From Mermis nigrescens (Eukaryota > Nematoda > Enoplea > Mermithida > Mermithidae), in assembly GCA_036768485.1 (NCBI GenBank), contig JAVLUZ010000228.1, forward strand, positions 2,085,434-2,149,433: a stretch of DNA of 64,000 bases, written 5' to 3'. Shown here piece by piece: positions 23,119 through 35,336 of this stretch (its first letter is position 1; every line of letters starts with the position of its first letter). Below the pieces are notes generated by a model. The model was not told where the DNA came from and did no database searches. It saw only the letters and a program-made list of their open reading frames with translations. The translations under genes were made by a program, and so were the position numbers.

Positions 23119-23884
23119 TACAACTAACTTCGAGTATACTAAGGACTGCAAGAATGAGGCTTGTTGGCGTGTTGCACGCACGTAATATTTCCGTGACCGT
23201 TTATTTTGATAGGCGCGCTTTTTTTGCGATTTCCTTTCGATATAGACTAAAATGAGCAAAAATAGTTGAAATTTCCTGTTTTCCGTATGTGCGAATGCGC
23301 TAGCCATGCGCGCGTTCCGCAAATTAGAAATTTGATTCCCCTCGTCATCGACAGCTTAATGTGCTGTCCGCTAGCTAAATTCCTTTAGTTTCTCAGGATA
23401 CGTGCTAAAACGCGCATAACGAATAAAAACTTTATTATTATTTTTTGGCACCGTCAAAATTTTTTAAGCTTCCGGACGATTACTGCGCAGCTTGGCTTAT
23501 TGAATAGGAGCACGACTTTTTTAAATCAAGCAGGTTTTATACAAAAAGTAGTTTCGCGCAATGTTATCGAATATATGTACACGTAAATGCCAGGGCGGAC
23601 GAAATGCTATCGTTGAATAATTTTTTACGCCATTTGCGCGCACAAAACGTAAAAGATTAAATAGCGTTGATAATTTTATTATCCGGTGAATAATTATGCA
23701 ACGATATATAAGATCGTGAAAAATAATCGTGTTGATCATGAACATGATCTTGCCTTTATATTTTGTCATTTCATCCTATGAACGTCTTGGAAAGAATTTA
23801 CATACTGCCGCCATATGGGCGAAATTCGTTATGAAAGGTTGAATCATTGGATGATAACTAAGACTTTTACCTCACTTTTAGAAC
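23119..23884. other. No gene seen
   Basis: Mixed-composition DNA without coding frames or strong repeats. Confidence 0.5.
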
Positions 23885-24262
23885 CTTTACATCGCTGTAT
23901 TGGTCTTTGGTACGAGCTCCAACCAAACGTGTTCTTGGGGAGGTTGGGAGATTTGATCCCGTAGGAGCTGCTAAAGCGCCAGAATTGTCGATTTTTCCCA
24001 AAAAAAACGCATAAAGCGTGCTTTTTTTGAAGCGGTTTTATATTTTGGCTCAAAAGTGTCAAATTTATGGCGCTTAGCGCTATATAATTATTTTTTTACT
24101 AAAGTATGTTCAATTTACACGATTTTTGAGATTTTTCACGATCTCCATCTAATCGTCGAAAAATAGTGTTTTTGACACGTATCAATAGTTTTTAATCCAA
24201 AAAAGGCACAATTCAAAATGAAGCCGACCCCCAGAATTTTCTTGCTGTACATCTGTATGGTT
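23885..24262. mobile_element. MITE family C
   Basis: About 375 bp. It aligns with 30203-30556: AACGTGTTCTTGGGGAGG-like left end, CAGAATTGTCGATTTTT, GGCGCTTAGCGC palindrome region, GTGTTTTTGACACGTATC, and a CCCCAGAATTTTCTTGCTGTACATCTGTATGG right end. Non-coding. Confidence 0.65.
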
Positions 24263-25306
24263 CCAACATCGTTTCGTTTTATGAATAGGAGGCGTAGTCT
24301 AATTTAACTTGAATTAGGCATAATTGAATTACGGAAAACACGTTTGAGCCTAGATAAGTTTTGTTAAGGAATTAAAAATATAAATTGCAAAGTGACCCCC
24401 AGAAAATTTTGATAAATTTTTTTGATAAAAAGTTATCAAAATAGCATGCCTGCAATCAAAATTTGTAGACCTGCATCACTTTTTTAATTTTATTTTTTTG
24501 CAAACCGGTTTACGAATTTAAAACCAACTGTTCGTCAGAAATTTTCACACTTTTATATTCCGCTTAACGGGAAGTTTTATAAAGATGATTATTTTTTGAT
24601 AAGTTTTTTATTTTTTTGCATCGCATTTTATTTTTTGGCACTTATTTTCTTATCTTTCCATCTTTTGAAGATACACACTTTTGTCTAGGAAATATTTATC
24701 TCACTAGTGATAATATTTCCTGGACGCTTACTGTTCTGAAATCATCTATCGAATAGATTTTGGTATATATTTTGCTTAAAAAAGGTCAAAAAGTTTTTGT
24801 CTTCCTTGGACTATCCAGAATATTTAAAAATGTGTTTTCTGTACGTTAAACCTCGGAACTGTCAAACGTTTATCCTGTCATAATATGCAATCTATTTAGG
24901 TTCGAAAATTTCCGTTTTTTGAACTTCAAAATACATTGTTTTACAAAATTTCGAAATTTTTTTCAGATAATTTTTATCAGTCATCTTAATTCCAGAATAT
25001 TTCAGATAAAAGTGATAAAACTGATCAAATGAAAAAACTTCATTCTGATATGCACATCCGCTTGCGATTGCATTGTCATTTTTGGAAATAATACTTTTGC
25101 TTAAGAAAGTAAACGCAACTTCAGACGACATAATCGCGTTAAGATATGCTTCAGTACGATAAATATCTGGTAAGAGGAAAGTGTGCAGAGACAAAAATAT
25201 ACATTCCTTTTATTTTCATTTTTGCTGAAAATGCCTTTTTATATGGTTACTGGCTTATTTCGTAGATAAACTTTGTTTTTCTGCTATTTTTGCTCAGATC
25301 ATGTAA
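24263..25306. other. No gene supported
   Basis: AT-rich. A 100-codon minus-strand frame (24892-25194) has no recognisable domain and no splice or promoter context, so I do not call it a gene. Confidence 0.45.
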
Positions 25307-25314
25307 GCTGACCA

Positions 25315-25574
25315 CCATACGTGGGCAGCACCAAAAATTCTGGAGGGGTGGGGGTACAAGGTTTTTGAGAAGGTCAAAAAATTGTCTTAAAAATGGTGGT
25401 ATGGCGAAAAAACACCATTTTTTAACGTTTCTCATGGAGCACTATCTATTGGCATTGCGGAAAAACAAAAAACAATTTTCAAAATTTGAATTCTGAGGGT
25501 ATTTTGGTTTCTGGGGGGTATTCGGCCTTCTGGGGGCGTTGCATACCCCCAAACCACACCCCACGCCCAGGCGT
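25315..25574 (+). mobile_element. MITE family A, intact with perfect TSD
   Basis: 260 bp, CCATACGTGGGCAGCACC to CCACGCCCAGGCGT, flanked by perfect 8-bp duplications GCTGACCA (25307-25314 and 25575-25582). This is one of two copies that define the family boundaries. Confidence 0.92.
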
Positions 25575-25582
25575 GCTGACCA

Positions 25583-27099
25583 CTCTCAAAGGATCATTGC
25601 GGTCATATGTATTTTATTCGCCGTTCGTAAAGCAAGTGGGTGTCAGGTGCAATGTTCCATTGATCTAGCTCAAAAAAATACTTTCGCATGAATAATTTTA
25701 AGTTTTATAATTGATATGTGTCGATCAAACTAAATTTCCGATCCTTTTCTATTCAACATAACCTTTTGTAGACGCTACTGATTATAATCGTAGGAAAAAA
25801 GCAAATATAATGAGTTTTTACTTTACCGTGCTAAAATTGTTGGGTGATTAGATAAAAAGCAATAATTTATTCTAGAAAAAGTTTGTGCTAAAAGAGCATA
25901 TTTATTCTGCAAAAATTTGCCAGCAAATCACTTAAATTGGACCTTGGTTGAGCTGACCGAGAAATTGAAATCGATTTGTTGAAAGTTATTTGCGAAAACT
26001 TCTTACACTAATTTAGAACGAAAAGAAAACGAAAAATAGATGCATAAATTCTAAAATTATTTTAATTGATATAAAAATTTAAAATTGTAGTATCTTCTTG
26101 AAATGAAAAGATAAAACTGAGTAACAAATTGCGTAAAATTAAAAATAATATAAACAATATTTAAAGGTACAAGAAACAATAAATAAGAATAAGTGGTATT
26201 GAAATCAATGAATCATAAAAATTTCGAAATCGCAATATGGAAATTATGTTTTCTAACGCTGCTGGAGTGTAGTGATCAAACTTTTCAGATGACATAATCC
26301 TTTTTTAGTGAGCAACTCTATTGGGATTATTCATAGCGCAAAAAATGATGAAGAGTATAATGTGCTCAAAAAACCTGTTATTTATCTATTATGCGTTTTT
26401 ATAAATTAGTACGCAATAAAAGCCATTAAGTCCTCCGTACGAGAGGCTATAAGGAACACAAACAGAAAAACGCCAAATTTAGTGAATTTATCCTAATCAA
26501 TCATTTCGTTAAACTTTGCTCTAGTAGCTAATATTATACATTATTCGCTTATCATGCAGTTAATTTGACTAATTAAATCGCTTTTTGCTTAGTCTAGCCG
26601 TCTGGACCATTGGTGTCAGGCTGCCTTGAGAATCGAATTATTCAGCCCTAAACTCGGGTGAAAGCCATATTTTTTGCCCGTTCTTGATTATTTCTATCTA
26701 ATTTTTCCATTATAGTTGCTAATAGGATTTCCTTTGCGGCAAAATTGCCCAGGTGCTGTAATTCGTTTTCTGGCTCCTTGCCAATGTTAGCTCATGTTCT
26801 CCTGTGATATCGTATCAGCGCTATACCGACTAGCGATACTATTACATATAACTAATAATGCGAATGTATAGATAAATTAGAAACAAAAAACCGAAAAAGC
26901 AATTAAGTTATTCGTGTATTGGGAATTATAAAAAAGTGAGCTCAAGGAGAGAAAATTGGTCCGGAACTCCTCGTCAAATTATATCGTCTTACAGCAGATC
27001 ACAAATTATTATCATTCTCTCGCTCAACTCTCCCGTTAAATAACAGTTTTTGACCACACGTTAAGTTTTTGCCAAATTCGATTAGTGACCGAATTTTTC
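25583..27099. other. AT-rich intergenic DNA, no gene seen
   Basis: No coding frame, no recognisable repeat. A tRNA-like look at 26590-26660 fails: there is no B-box and no cloverleaf. Confidence 0.5.
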
Positions 27100-27740
27100 G
27101 CTGAAGTTTTTACCGGTTAATTCCCGGCGATGCATTTGCTTATCGGGGCAACACCGACAAGAAATCGTAATTAAGCACACATTTTCTTTCATTCTTGCTT
27201 ATCGTAGTAATCTATTCGCTGCGAGACCACTCATAAGATCCATTCGCAACGAGACCACTCACAAAAACGACTGTTTAATTGAACTCGCTCACGGCTCCTA
27301 TTCTTAGCCAAAGCGCCGCTAATTAACGAACAAAAAGAAAATACATTACGAAGAGAACGGAATATCCAATTTTCGATCATCGTCATCCGAAAAAATCTGT
27401 CATAGCGTATCAAAATCCTACAGCTTTTCTTTTTTTCGGCTGATAAATCATCGCCTTTTCTCTGCGATAAGTTTTACTCGCCGCCGGGTTATTATCCGAG
27501 CGAGAATTGATTTCATTACACTCTAGGAGCCTATTTTTTCGGCTCATTTTGTTGGCTCGGTGACCGGGTGGAGGAGCATCGTTGTCTTTTTTACCCAAAA
27601 TGGGCCATCAACATCCGGTTTACGCAAAGCGGAAGAGTCGTACGATACACGGGAATGATGAAATTAATTTTTTCAGCGAATAGACGCACGTCTCTCGTAA
27701 ATCAAAGACCTTATATTTCGTCTACATTAAAATAAGTAAT
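27100..27740 (+). promoter_or_regulatory. GC-richer non-repetitive block upstream of an exon-like ORF
   Basis: Unlike its surroundings, this block has few poly-A/T runs and many GATAA/TTATC motifs (for example near 27140, 27196, 27440, 27466 and 27490). It lies directly upstream of the ATG at 27741. Regulatory function is inferred from composition, motif density and position only. Confidence 0.3.
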
Positions 27741-27856
27741 ATGCTATTTGACGATGGGCCGAACTTGGGTCCCGAAAATTTCGGCGATTTGCCATTCATT
27801 TTTGATAGGAATGGCGGGGCAGAGATCGAGGCCCGACCGGCCAACTTAGACGACCG
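27741..27856 (+). CDS. Exon-like ORF with strong splice donor, unknown product
   Basis: Opens with ATG at 27741 and stays open for 38 codons plus 2 bases, then meets CCG|GTGAGTTT, a near-ideal donor, at 27856/27857. The peptide is MLFDDGPNLGPENFGDLPFI followed by FDRNGGAEIEARPANLDD: acidic, Gly/Pro/Asn-rich, no signal peptide or domain I recognise. GC content is well above the flanks. The phase (2 bases carried) would fit an acceptor at 34819/34820 just before the GPCR start, giving ...DDR-AWNVST-MGLL. The exon could therefore encode an N-terminal extension of that receptor. The intron would be 7 kb and that acceptor is weak. Too short to be sure it is coding. Confidence 0.4.
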
Positions 27857-30202
27857 GTGAGTTTTTGAAGATTATAGAACTTTCGTCGTGTAGTTTTTCG
27901 TATTTTAAGTATTTTTTATCAATTTTTTGATTTTTCTAAAATTTCGTATTAAAAATTTATATTTTGCACAGTTTAGTGATAAAATTGATCAATATATTAC
28001 ATTAATTTTTCGAAATCTATTTGGGGAAATGGCTACATAACCCCCACACAGAGGCGTAAGGCTTGCTGAGTTTGGACCCCAAAACAAAAGCAAAAGGGCA
28101 CAAATTCCGTTATTTTTAGTTTAAAATATTTTTCGCAATTTTTCTATGCGTACGTTAGAAACATCGAACGACGGCGAGTGTTCATGCATGATGATCCTCA
28201 AAAAAGAATACCTAACTACCAAATATTTTAATCATATCTATAGCTGCGTAGAGCTAAAAATCTGTAATGTTTCATAGAGTTACGTTTCTATTTATGTTTT
28301 TAGTTTACACTTTTGAGAACATCCCTTTTTTAGTAAATTACTAAGGAGAAAGTGATTAATTAGGAGTGTTAGTTAGTAAATCTCTTCTTGAAACGACATT
28401 CTATTTTTTGTTAGAATAGTCATTAAAACATAGTTACTATAGTACTTGATGTTCTTAGCTTGAAATTTTCAATTTGTTTTGGTTTTATTTCAGTTTTGTG
28501 ATGCTTTTCATCATATTACACTTTTATTGTGTTTACATTCAACAAAAAAGTTAGGTTTACGAAAATTCGTGACATTAAACGAATTCCAGCAACCTTAAAG
28601 CATTAATTAGAGGTTCTGTAGTCAGAGCTTTTTTCTATCATTACATCGCATTGCTCTAAGTTAAGGAGAACGATAATTGTAATGATGAGTTCGTGTACCC
28701 TTTTTGGGCTGGTTGGAAACTTTTTTGTTATTAATAACGAATTATGTGTTTACAAAAAACGAACCAAAAATTCAATATTTAAGGTAACTCAATGAAGCTT
28801 TACAATTTTGTTGCCCTATGTTTCAGGTTCTTTAGAAGGAAAATGTTTCCTAATTAGCGATGTTTATGCAGCTATTGTCGCGATTAAAACATTTATCCTT
28901 TTTGGACTGCCCTTTACAATCAATGTTTTGTCCTTTCTCGAGCTAAAAAATTTTGGATCCCACAATTTCGATCACGTTTATGTGCCGTGCCACCCCGTGA
29001 ATGCAACCCATTTTTTGATGACGAAATTCGAGGTCTGCTCATTCTACCTATCTATCTGCATGGAAAAAGTTTGGATTCATATGAAGCTACCGAATTTGTC
29101 TAAATAGCGTTATGCTTGCGCTTAATCAGTATTATTCAATTATTAAACCACATATTATTATGATGATTTTATGTTATTTATGTATTTTTGATATTTTATG
29201 CGAATTTATTGTTCTACATAAATTTAAGCAAGCTTCCAATGTTGAATGTGACGCGGTCGCATTCGCAGTACTCATCCATCTATAATTATTTGCTTCAACG
29301 AAACACGACTTAATCATACGCGTGTCATTTTTTATTATAGGCGGACTTGATGAATAATCCTGCTTCTAGCTAAATATATGCATTTCGTACATAATATATT
29401 GGTCTGTGGAAATTGATTAAATAATTCGATTTAGCTTCATTTCTCGTGTCAGAGTAATGTTAGCCCGCGGCTAAAAAATGAAGATTGAAAATTTAAGCAA
29501 TTTTTTCCTAATGTTATTTGTTCTAATTTAAGCTTCGAGTGCAAAAAACACGCTATAAGAGCGGTTTTAATTTGTTTTTTATTGAATAACGAAGCTACAA
29601 TGGGAACTGGGCCGCTCTCTAATTTGATAAATCTTGGGCACTATAACGTACGTGTGAGTCTTTTTAGTTTCTATCTATTTCTGGAAAATTTGACTTTTTC
29701 CTCAATTTTGGGTCTGGAATTTCCGTGATACAAAAAATCAATAATTCTTCAGCGTACAATTCTCCGAAAGATCATTAATGTTTCTTTATGCAATTGTGCT
29801 TATTATTGCAAAAAAGGTACGAATTAAAGGATTTTAAGACAGAAAGGTTTCAAATTTACGCTTTTTTAGTTAGAGGAAAGTTTTGAATAATGAAGCTTTT
29901 GAGCAAATGTATAAATTATACGATTAATAATGCAAAATTTTGACATTTGTAGTCGCCCACCGATTTTACGTAATCACGCTCAAATGATTTTTAGGATGGT
30001 AAAAAATTAGACGAAAAGTTTGAAGTGTATCTTAGAATATCTAAATAACTTAATTCACGTACTTAATGAGCGTTATGAAAACTAATTTGTCCGCATAAAG
30101 TAATGAAAAGTAATCGTTTTATTTATAAATTGCAGTTTTAACTTATATTTAATCCTTTTTGCGTGTCAACTGGTTTTTATTTACTCGTACATACGACTAT
30201 AT
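27857..30202. other. AT-rich DNA, no gene supported
   Basis: A 99-codon plus-strand frame at 28808-29107 has an acceptor-like TGTTTCAG in front of part of it. It shows no domain, and its phase does not fit the donor at 27856, so it is left uncalled. Confidence 0.45.
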
Positions 30203-30556
30203 ACCACACGTGTTCTTAAGGGGGAAGGGTTTGACCACCCGAATAGCAAGTTACCCCCGCAAAATGATTGCGAATTCCCCCAGAATTGTAGATTTTTTTG
30301 TAAAAGTTGGTAAAAGTTGCACAAAGTGTGCCCTTTTAAGCGTTTTTAGCTCATTTTTGGCAATTTACTCAATCTTTTTTCAAATGTTTTTGGGAATTTG
30401 TTTTACGTTTTTATGTTCTAGAAAGAACAAGCATTAACTGAGACGTCAAAAAAGAGTATTTTTGACGTGTACCCTCCGTTTTTTAACCCAAAAAAGGCAT
30501 TTTCTAAAAATTTTTGGCCTGACCCTCCAGAGTTCTCATGCTGTAGATGTATGGTA
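30203..30556. mobile_element. MITE family C
   Basis: About 350 bp from CCACACGTGTTCTTAAGGGG to CATGCTGTAGATGTATGG, collinear with 23885-24262. Non-coding. Confidence 0.65.
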
Positions 30557-32104
30557 TATACCTACTCGCACAAGTATATACTAGGGGGACTGATATACCC
30601 CACCCTAAATCGGTCGTTCCCATTTCCCTTAGGCTGAGATATTTTAATTTTTTTCCATTTTGACAAAAACTTGGCCATTTTTAGTGCTGTTTTACAAAAC
30701 TTTTTTTCCAAAAATTTCCTTAAAAATTGTGAATAGTTAGGCCAAAAAGTTTGGATGGAGCTTGGTGTGTCACGTTCCAAGAGTGCTTAAATATTTTTAA
30801 TATTATTTCACCCATTTTGGGAAAAGACTACATTAGTTGGCGTGATAGTTTAAAAAATACACATCAGAACTAATCACTTAGTTCGTAAAGACACATAATA
30901 TGTTCACGACTATACTTTATAATGACTTGAGTAAAATCGAATATTTAGGATCTAGGCTAGGAAAATGATTGAAATTTCTTTAAATTAAGATCGTCACCGG
31001 TGTGAAACAAAATCTGGGTTTACAGTTGAAAGCCATAATTTGAGCTTGACATAAAAGAAATTAAGATTCAAATATATACGGGTTAAAAGGTGAAAAGATT
31101 TGACAGCAAGATTACTTACAGGATTGGGAACAGCGAGGACTATGCCTAAATTCCTTAAGAATATTCTAAAATTCCTTTAAAATATTCGAAAATTCCTTAA
31201 ATTCCTAATCAAGGCTAATAATCGCTTATTCTCTTCAAGACACCAATACTTGCATTATATCGCTTCCATTCAAATCTAATCCTTTGTCTCTTTTTCGGCA
31301 CATTACCATGGCATATTATAAACTGTACATACCAATCAATAGGAATTCACTTCTATTGCGCAAAATCTGCTTACTTTAGGTTGTTTGTACATCAATTTTG
31401 TAGATAACTTGAATCTTTGGTAATTTAAATGCCGCACATTGACGGATTCACCATTTTTAAATGATTAGAAGTATGTCTTTGCGTAAGAAGCTCATCAAAA
31501 AATATATAAAACTAAAGCCTACTCAAAAAAATTTTCTACTAGTCGCTCCAGCCCCCAGAATTGCGTAAACCAGTCTTTTTAAGTAGTGCTTATGACTGGC
31601 TCTTTTTAGGCGAAATATGAAAGGCATTAAATCACGCTTAAACGATTTCTAATTTTAACCGTTGACAGCAATATTATAGGACATCTTAATTCTGGATTAG
31701 ACAGGGCGTGGTAAGCTTAGGCCTAGCTTAAGCTTGATCGCGCCTGATTCGGAATGGACTCAATTCGGATTAGGCGTCTTTTTCGCAAGTTTTTTCTATG
31801 CACGAATCCTGCGAAGCACAAACACGGCCTAATAAACTTTCCGGTTCTTTTTTAACACGCACGTAAACATGTTTTGACATTCTCATGCATACATTCCGTA
31901 GAAAATCGCGTCATTCATTGACAAATTTCTTTGACAAGATTCTCTTGTATCCTGTACAAAACACTTTTTATCGCTATTATATTCGTAAAATGGATTGCGG
32001 CGCGAAGCACCTTGATATCATTATTAAACATGCTATGCCTCATCAGAGCTATATTTTGCTCCGTAATGCGAGTATTGAGAATACACCGTTTTCGCGTGTG
32101 GTTA
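30557..32104. other. AT-rich DNA, no gene seen
   Basis: Contains one GGCGCGAAGCACC-like motif near 32000. No coding frame or intact repeat is supported. Confidence 0.5.
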
Positions 32105-32112
32105 CTTGTATG

Positions 32113-32374
32113 CACACCTGGGCGTGGGGGGTTTGGGAGGTATGCACCCCCCAGAAACCAAAATACCCCCCCCAGAAATCAAAATACCCCCCCCAGAATT
32201 CAATTTTTGGAAATTTTTTTCGTTTTTTTCGCAAGTTTTTGATGCCAATGGATAGTGCTTGATGAGAAACGTCGAAAAATGGTGTTTTTATCGCCATACC
32301 ACCATTTTTAAGGCCATTTTTCGACCTTCAAAAAAATCTTGCACCCCCCAGAATTTTCTTGCTGCCCACGTATG
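32113..32374 (-). mobile_element. MITE family A, intact with perfect TSD
   Basis: 262 bp in reverse orientation, CACACCTGGGCGTGGGG to CTGCCCACGTATG, flanked by perfect 8-bp duplications CTTGTATG (32105-32112 and 32375-32382). Confidence 0.92.
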
Positions 32375-32382
32375 CTTGTATG

Positions 32383-34838
32383 TATATTACTTACATATCT
32401 ATTAGTCTCGATGCTTTCTTTTCTACTAAAAGAGGACTCTTTCATTGAGTTTTATCTTTTTGAGACCGAGGAAGCTAGGATGAGTAATGCAACAAAATTA
32501 GTGCATCACAACGCACATTTATCATTTTCGACATTTCCTCAATCTATTAGAGTAAAAGGAATAATAAACTGAGTAGTAAGTGAATGGAAGATTAGACTTC
32601 GATTTAAGAAATGTGCTGGTTGGAAAGTTAGTTATTCAAATACGCGCAAAACTCGTCATTACCTAAATGATTAATAATTGAAAATCCGCCAATTATGGCT
32701 TAATTTGACTTCGCCAAATTTTCTAGTTTTCTTTAAAAAAATTTTTTGCCCGATTTCTTATCTTAAATTCTTGATACCGCGATTCCGCAATTACATCGCA
32801 GGGGACACGTTATTATTCGAGCGTAAATAATGATATAGTCGCGCAAAGCTTTTTCTGGCCTCCCAGCAACAGCTCAAGAGTGTATAATTCAGTTTTTTAG
32901 CCATAAAAAATGTGGCAGGCTTTTCGGCATTTACGGATTAGATCATGATCGATGTTGACGTTGACGTTGACTATCTAGTGTAGCAATAAAAGTGAGAATA
33001 TTCCATCTCGTACAATATCCCGAGTTTTTCTCATCACCCGCGTCGAGTTAGTTAGCCGGGAGTTGCGGTTGTAATCAGCTTTTCTCAATCGTAAATCCCG
33101 TTTTCTATTCCCTATTTAATAATAAAAGCTTTTCGTTGTCGAACTCGCGTAAGTAGCGAGTGCTAACTTTTTGGCTACCAAGGTAACCACCAATTACGCG
33201 TTGCTTCATTTATTGCCTCCTTGAAACATATAACTATGCCGTATCTTGGCTTATTGCTAACCGATTTAGCTGAGCAATAATACAGAGTTTTTTGCGCACT
33301 CGATTGTCGCGCAACTTGGGAGCGCTGCGTAATAATCGTAGTATTATTGTCGAACTCAATTTGGCCCATTTTATTCGCTACAGTAGCCTCGTATGCATAT
33401 AGAAAGGTGTTCTATTCTAATTTGTTGCTTGTACGTATTGACATCTCGATTTGCGCTTGTCAAATTCTCGTGCGTATATGAATATTTGCTCTGGAAATTA
33501 AATCTTGTTTATTTTTCCGACTCATTTACCGGCAGGTGACCTTTGAAACTGATACGAAGACGCATTATAGTAGCTCGTAACGTACAGAATGAATCATGAT
33601 TCGATTAGTGATTGTGTTTGTATTCGCGTAATTCATTTAGATCAGCGTTTGCGCAACTCTGATTGTTCTGATGCAGCTTAATATCAAATTCTAGACCATG
33701 TAAGTATTCTTGGTAACGGTTTCAATGCTAAAGTGTTGGAAAAGTTGCATTCTCAAGTTTCTTTCGATATTAATAATCGACCGACTTTATTACTCAATCG
33801 AGCGCTTAATGCGCAGGACCACGCATTCGCAGCATGGTTGGTCTGGAATTCAGTCGGCCCAGGGAGTAAGCTAGGGAGTTTTTCAAAGCTGGGACGACCT
33901 TAGAAATCGGTATGGATATAATACTATAAAAGTTGGCAAATTTGATAGTTTCTGGTCGATTTAGGACGCCTTTGCGACAACGTGTCGATTTTTGTTCATT
34001 GTAGGCCTTGTGCCTTATTTTTCTTTCAAAAATTTTGTCTCTTACCCTTCCGAGGAGCTAGACCGCAAACTCTCCACATGCATGCCTAATATGACTGCAA
34101 AAGGATTCGCGCTAAAAAACACAGCTTGCTCTTACTCGTACGAATGTAAGCGAAAGTCCGCTTATTTTGTTCGTTTATACTTTGAACTTATAAATTTCAG
34201 TTTTACTATTTTTCCAATATCGATATACGTTTAGGGAAAATACTGTTTTTTTGGAGACTTAAGCGGAGGATCGGCGATAAATTTTTGAAGTTTTATTTCT
34301 CGTCTTTCATCTCAACTAATGAGATTCGTCGCAGAAAATGTAAATGTTTTTACATAAATTATGCTCCAATTTTTGTAATAAGCGCGTCGCGCAGTCCATT
34401 TAATTAAAGTTCATTGCGGTCGCGGTCAGATAATTATATCAATATATTTGATCCGGCGGTCTTCGCGACATCAATTGATAATATCATTAATATAAGGAAT
34501 GAGAGTGAGTTATCGCAGAAATTTTGGCGTATCATTTATTTTTTGCTTCTTACAAACGGACGCATTTTTCCGGAAATCGAGTAGAATTCGTACAGTGACG
34601 GTCGTTTTTTCTCCAAAGCTAGCTGCGATAAGTGTTCGGAGAATTGATAGCCGCGTGCGTCTCACGAGCTTAATTTTGGAAGCGACGATGATGATTAAGG
34701 ACGAGGATCTGTGATAAGCCGTTCAAGTCTATCACAATCGTAGCGGCTGTTTTTTTCTGCCATTCATACGCCTTTAAGCTTATTTATATACATACGTAAG
34801 GAATCATTTTTGCTTGAAGAGCTTGGAACGTATCGACG
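32383..34838 (+). promoter_or_regulatory. Upstream region of the GPCR gene, partly GC-richer and non-repetitive
   Basis: From about 32800 the sequence lacks MITEs, loses long A/T runs and contains repeated GTTGAC (32950-32970), TTATC/GATAA motifs and CRE-like TGACGT near 32955-32965. A frame at 33992-34234 and one at 34499-34714 lack domain support. As the only long repeat-free stretch next to the receptor gene, it is the best place to look for its promoter. This is inference from position and composition. Confidence 0.3.
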
Positions 34839-35180
34839 ATGGGTTTGTTGGCTGACGGTCGAAATTCGTCGAGTCTAAAGCACCAAGCGGTGGCCGATTC
34901 GTACGAAGATTTCGAGGAAAATTCGGCCGAAGCTTACTTGTGGCGCGAATTTTTGGCATTTAGTCAAACGTGGGAGTCGCTGATACGAATTTACGTGCCG
35001 CTCGAGGTGACCATCATGGTTTTCGGCCTGACGGGCAATTTGGCCGCATTGGTGACGCTGGCCCGCAGCCGCAACATGAGCACCCCCTCATTCCTCTATC
35101 ACCGCGCCTTCGTCTTCGCCGACCTGGTCTTCTGCTTTAACTATTTCCTCAACATATTGATCGATAAATGTTGGTCCGTG
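34839..35180 (+). CDS. FMRFamide-receptor-like class A GPCR, exon 1 (N-terminus, TM1, TM2)
   Basis: The gene encodes a predicted 501-residue plasma-membrane receptor, probably for a neuropeptide. Exon 1 gives residues 1-114: an extracellular N-terminus with an NSS sequon at 9, TM1 about 50-76 with the GN motif (FGLTGNLAALV, Asn67), intracellular MSTPSFLYH, and TM2 about 84-108 with FADLVF (Asp95). There is no signal peptide. The ATG at 34839 is used because an in-frame TGA lies at 34815-34817; an upstream exon spliced at 34820 would bypass it. The exon ends phase 0 at GTG|GTACGC; an alternative phase-0 donor lies 3 bases earlier. This donor sits at the edge of a MITE. Ligand is unknown. Confidence 0.85.
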
Positions 35181-35336
35181 GTACGCGATCAGCGACCAAA
35201 TTCTGGAGGAGTCCGATGGGGATGAATGGCCAAAAATAGCACTAAAACTTTTATTCCAGGGGTCTATCGATTTTTGGGGTTTTTCGGATTAACGAGGGGA
35301 GGGGGTCCGTCTGACCTCTAGGCCTCCACGCCCATG
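35180..35336 (+). mobile_element. MITE family B at the donor of GPCR intron 1
   Basis: GGTACGCGATCAGCGACC, then AAATTCTGGAGGAGTCCGATGG and GGGGTCTATCGATTTTTGGGG, ending CCACGCCCATGTGTA. It is collinear with the copies at 37623, 44028, 49905 and 51538, whose left end is CATACGTGGGCAGCAACC. The first bases of the repeat are the GTACGC of the splice donor. No target duplication is recognisable, as expected if one side is under coding constraint. Confidence 0.75.

Noticed and set aside
24892..25194. 100-codon minus-strand frame
   Set aside because: No recognisable domain, and no splice or promoter context in AT-rich DNA.
26590..26660. tRNA-like stretch
   Set aside because: No B-box and no cloverleaf pairing.
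28808..29107. 99-codon plus-strand frame as the next exon after 27856
   Set aside because: The acceptor phase does not fit; the phase that fits stops after nine codons.
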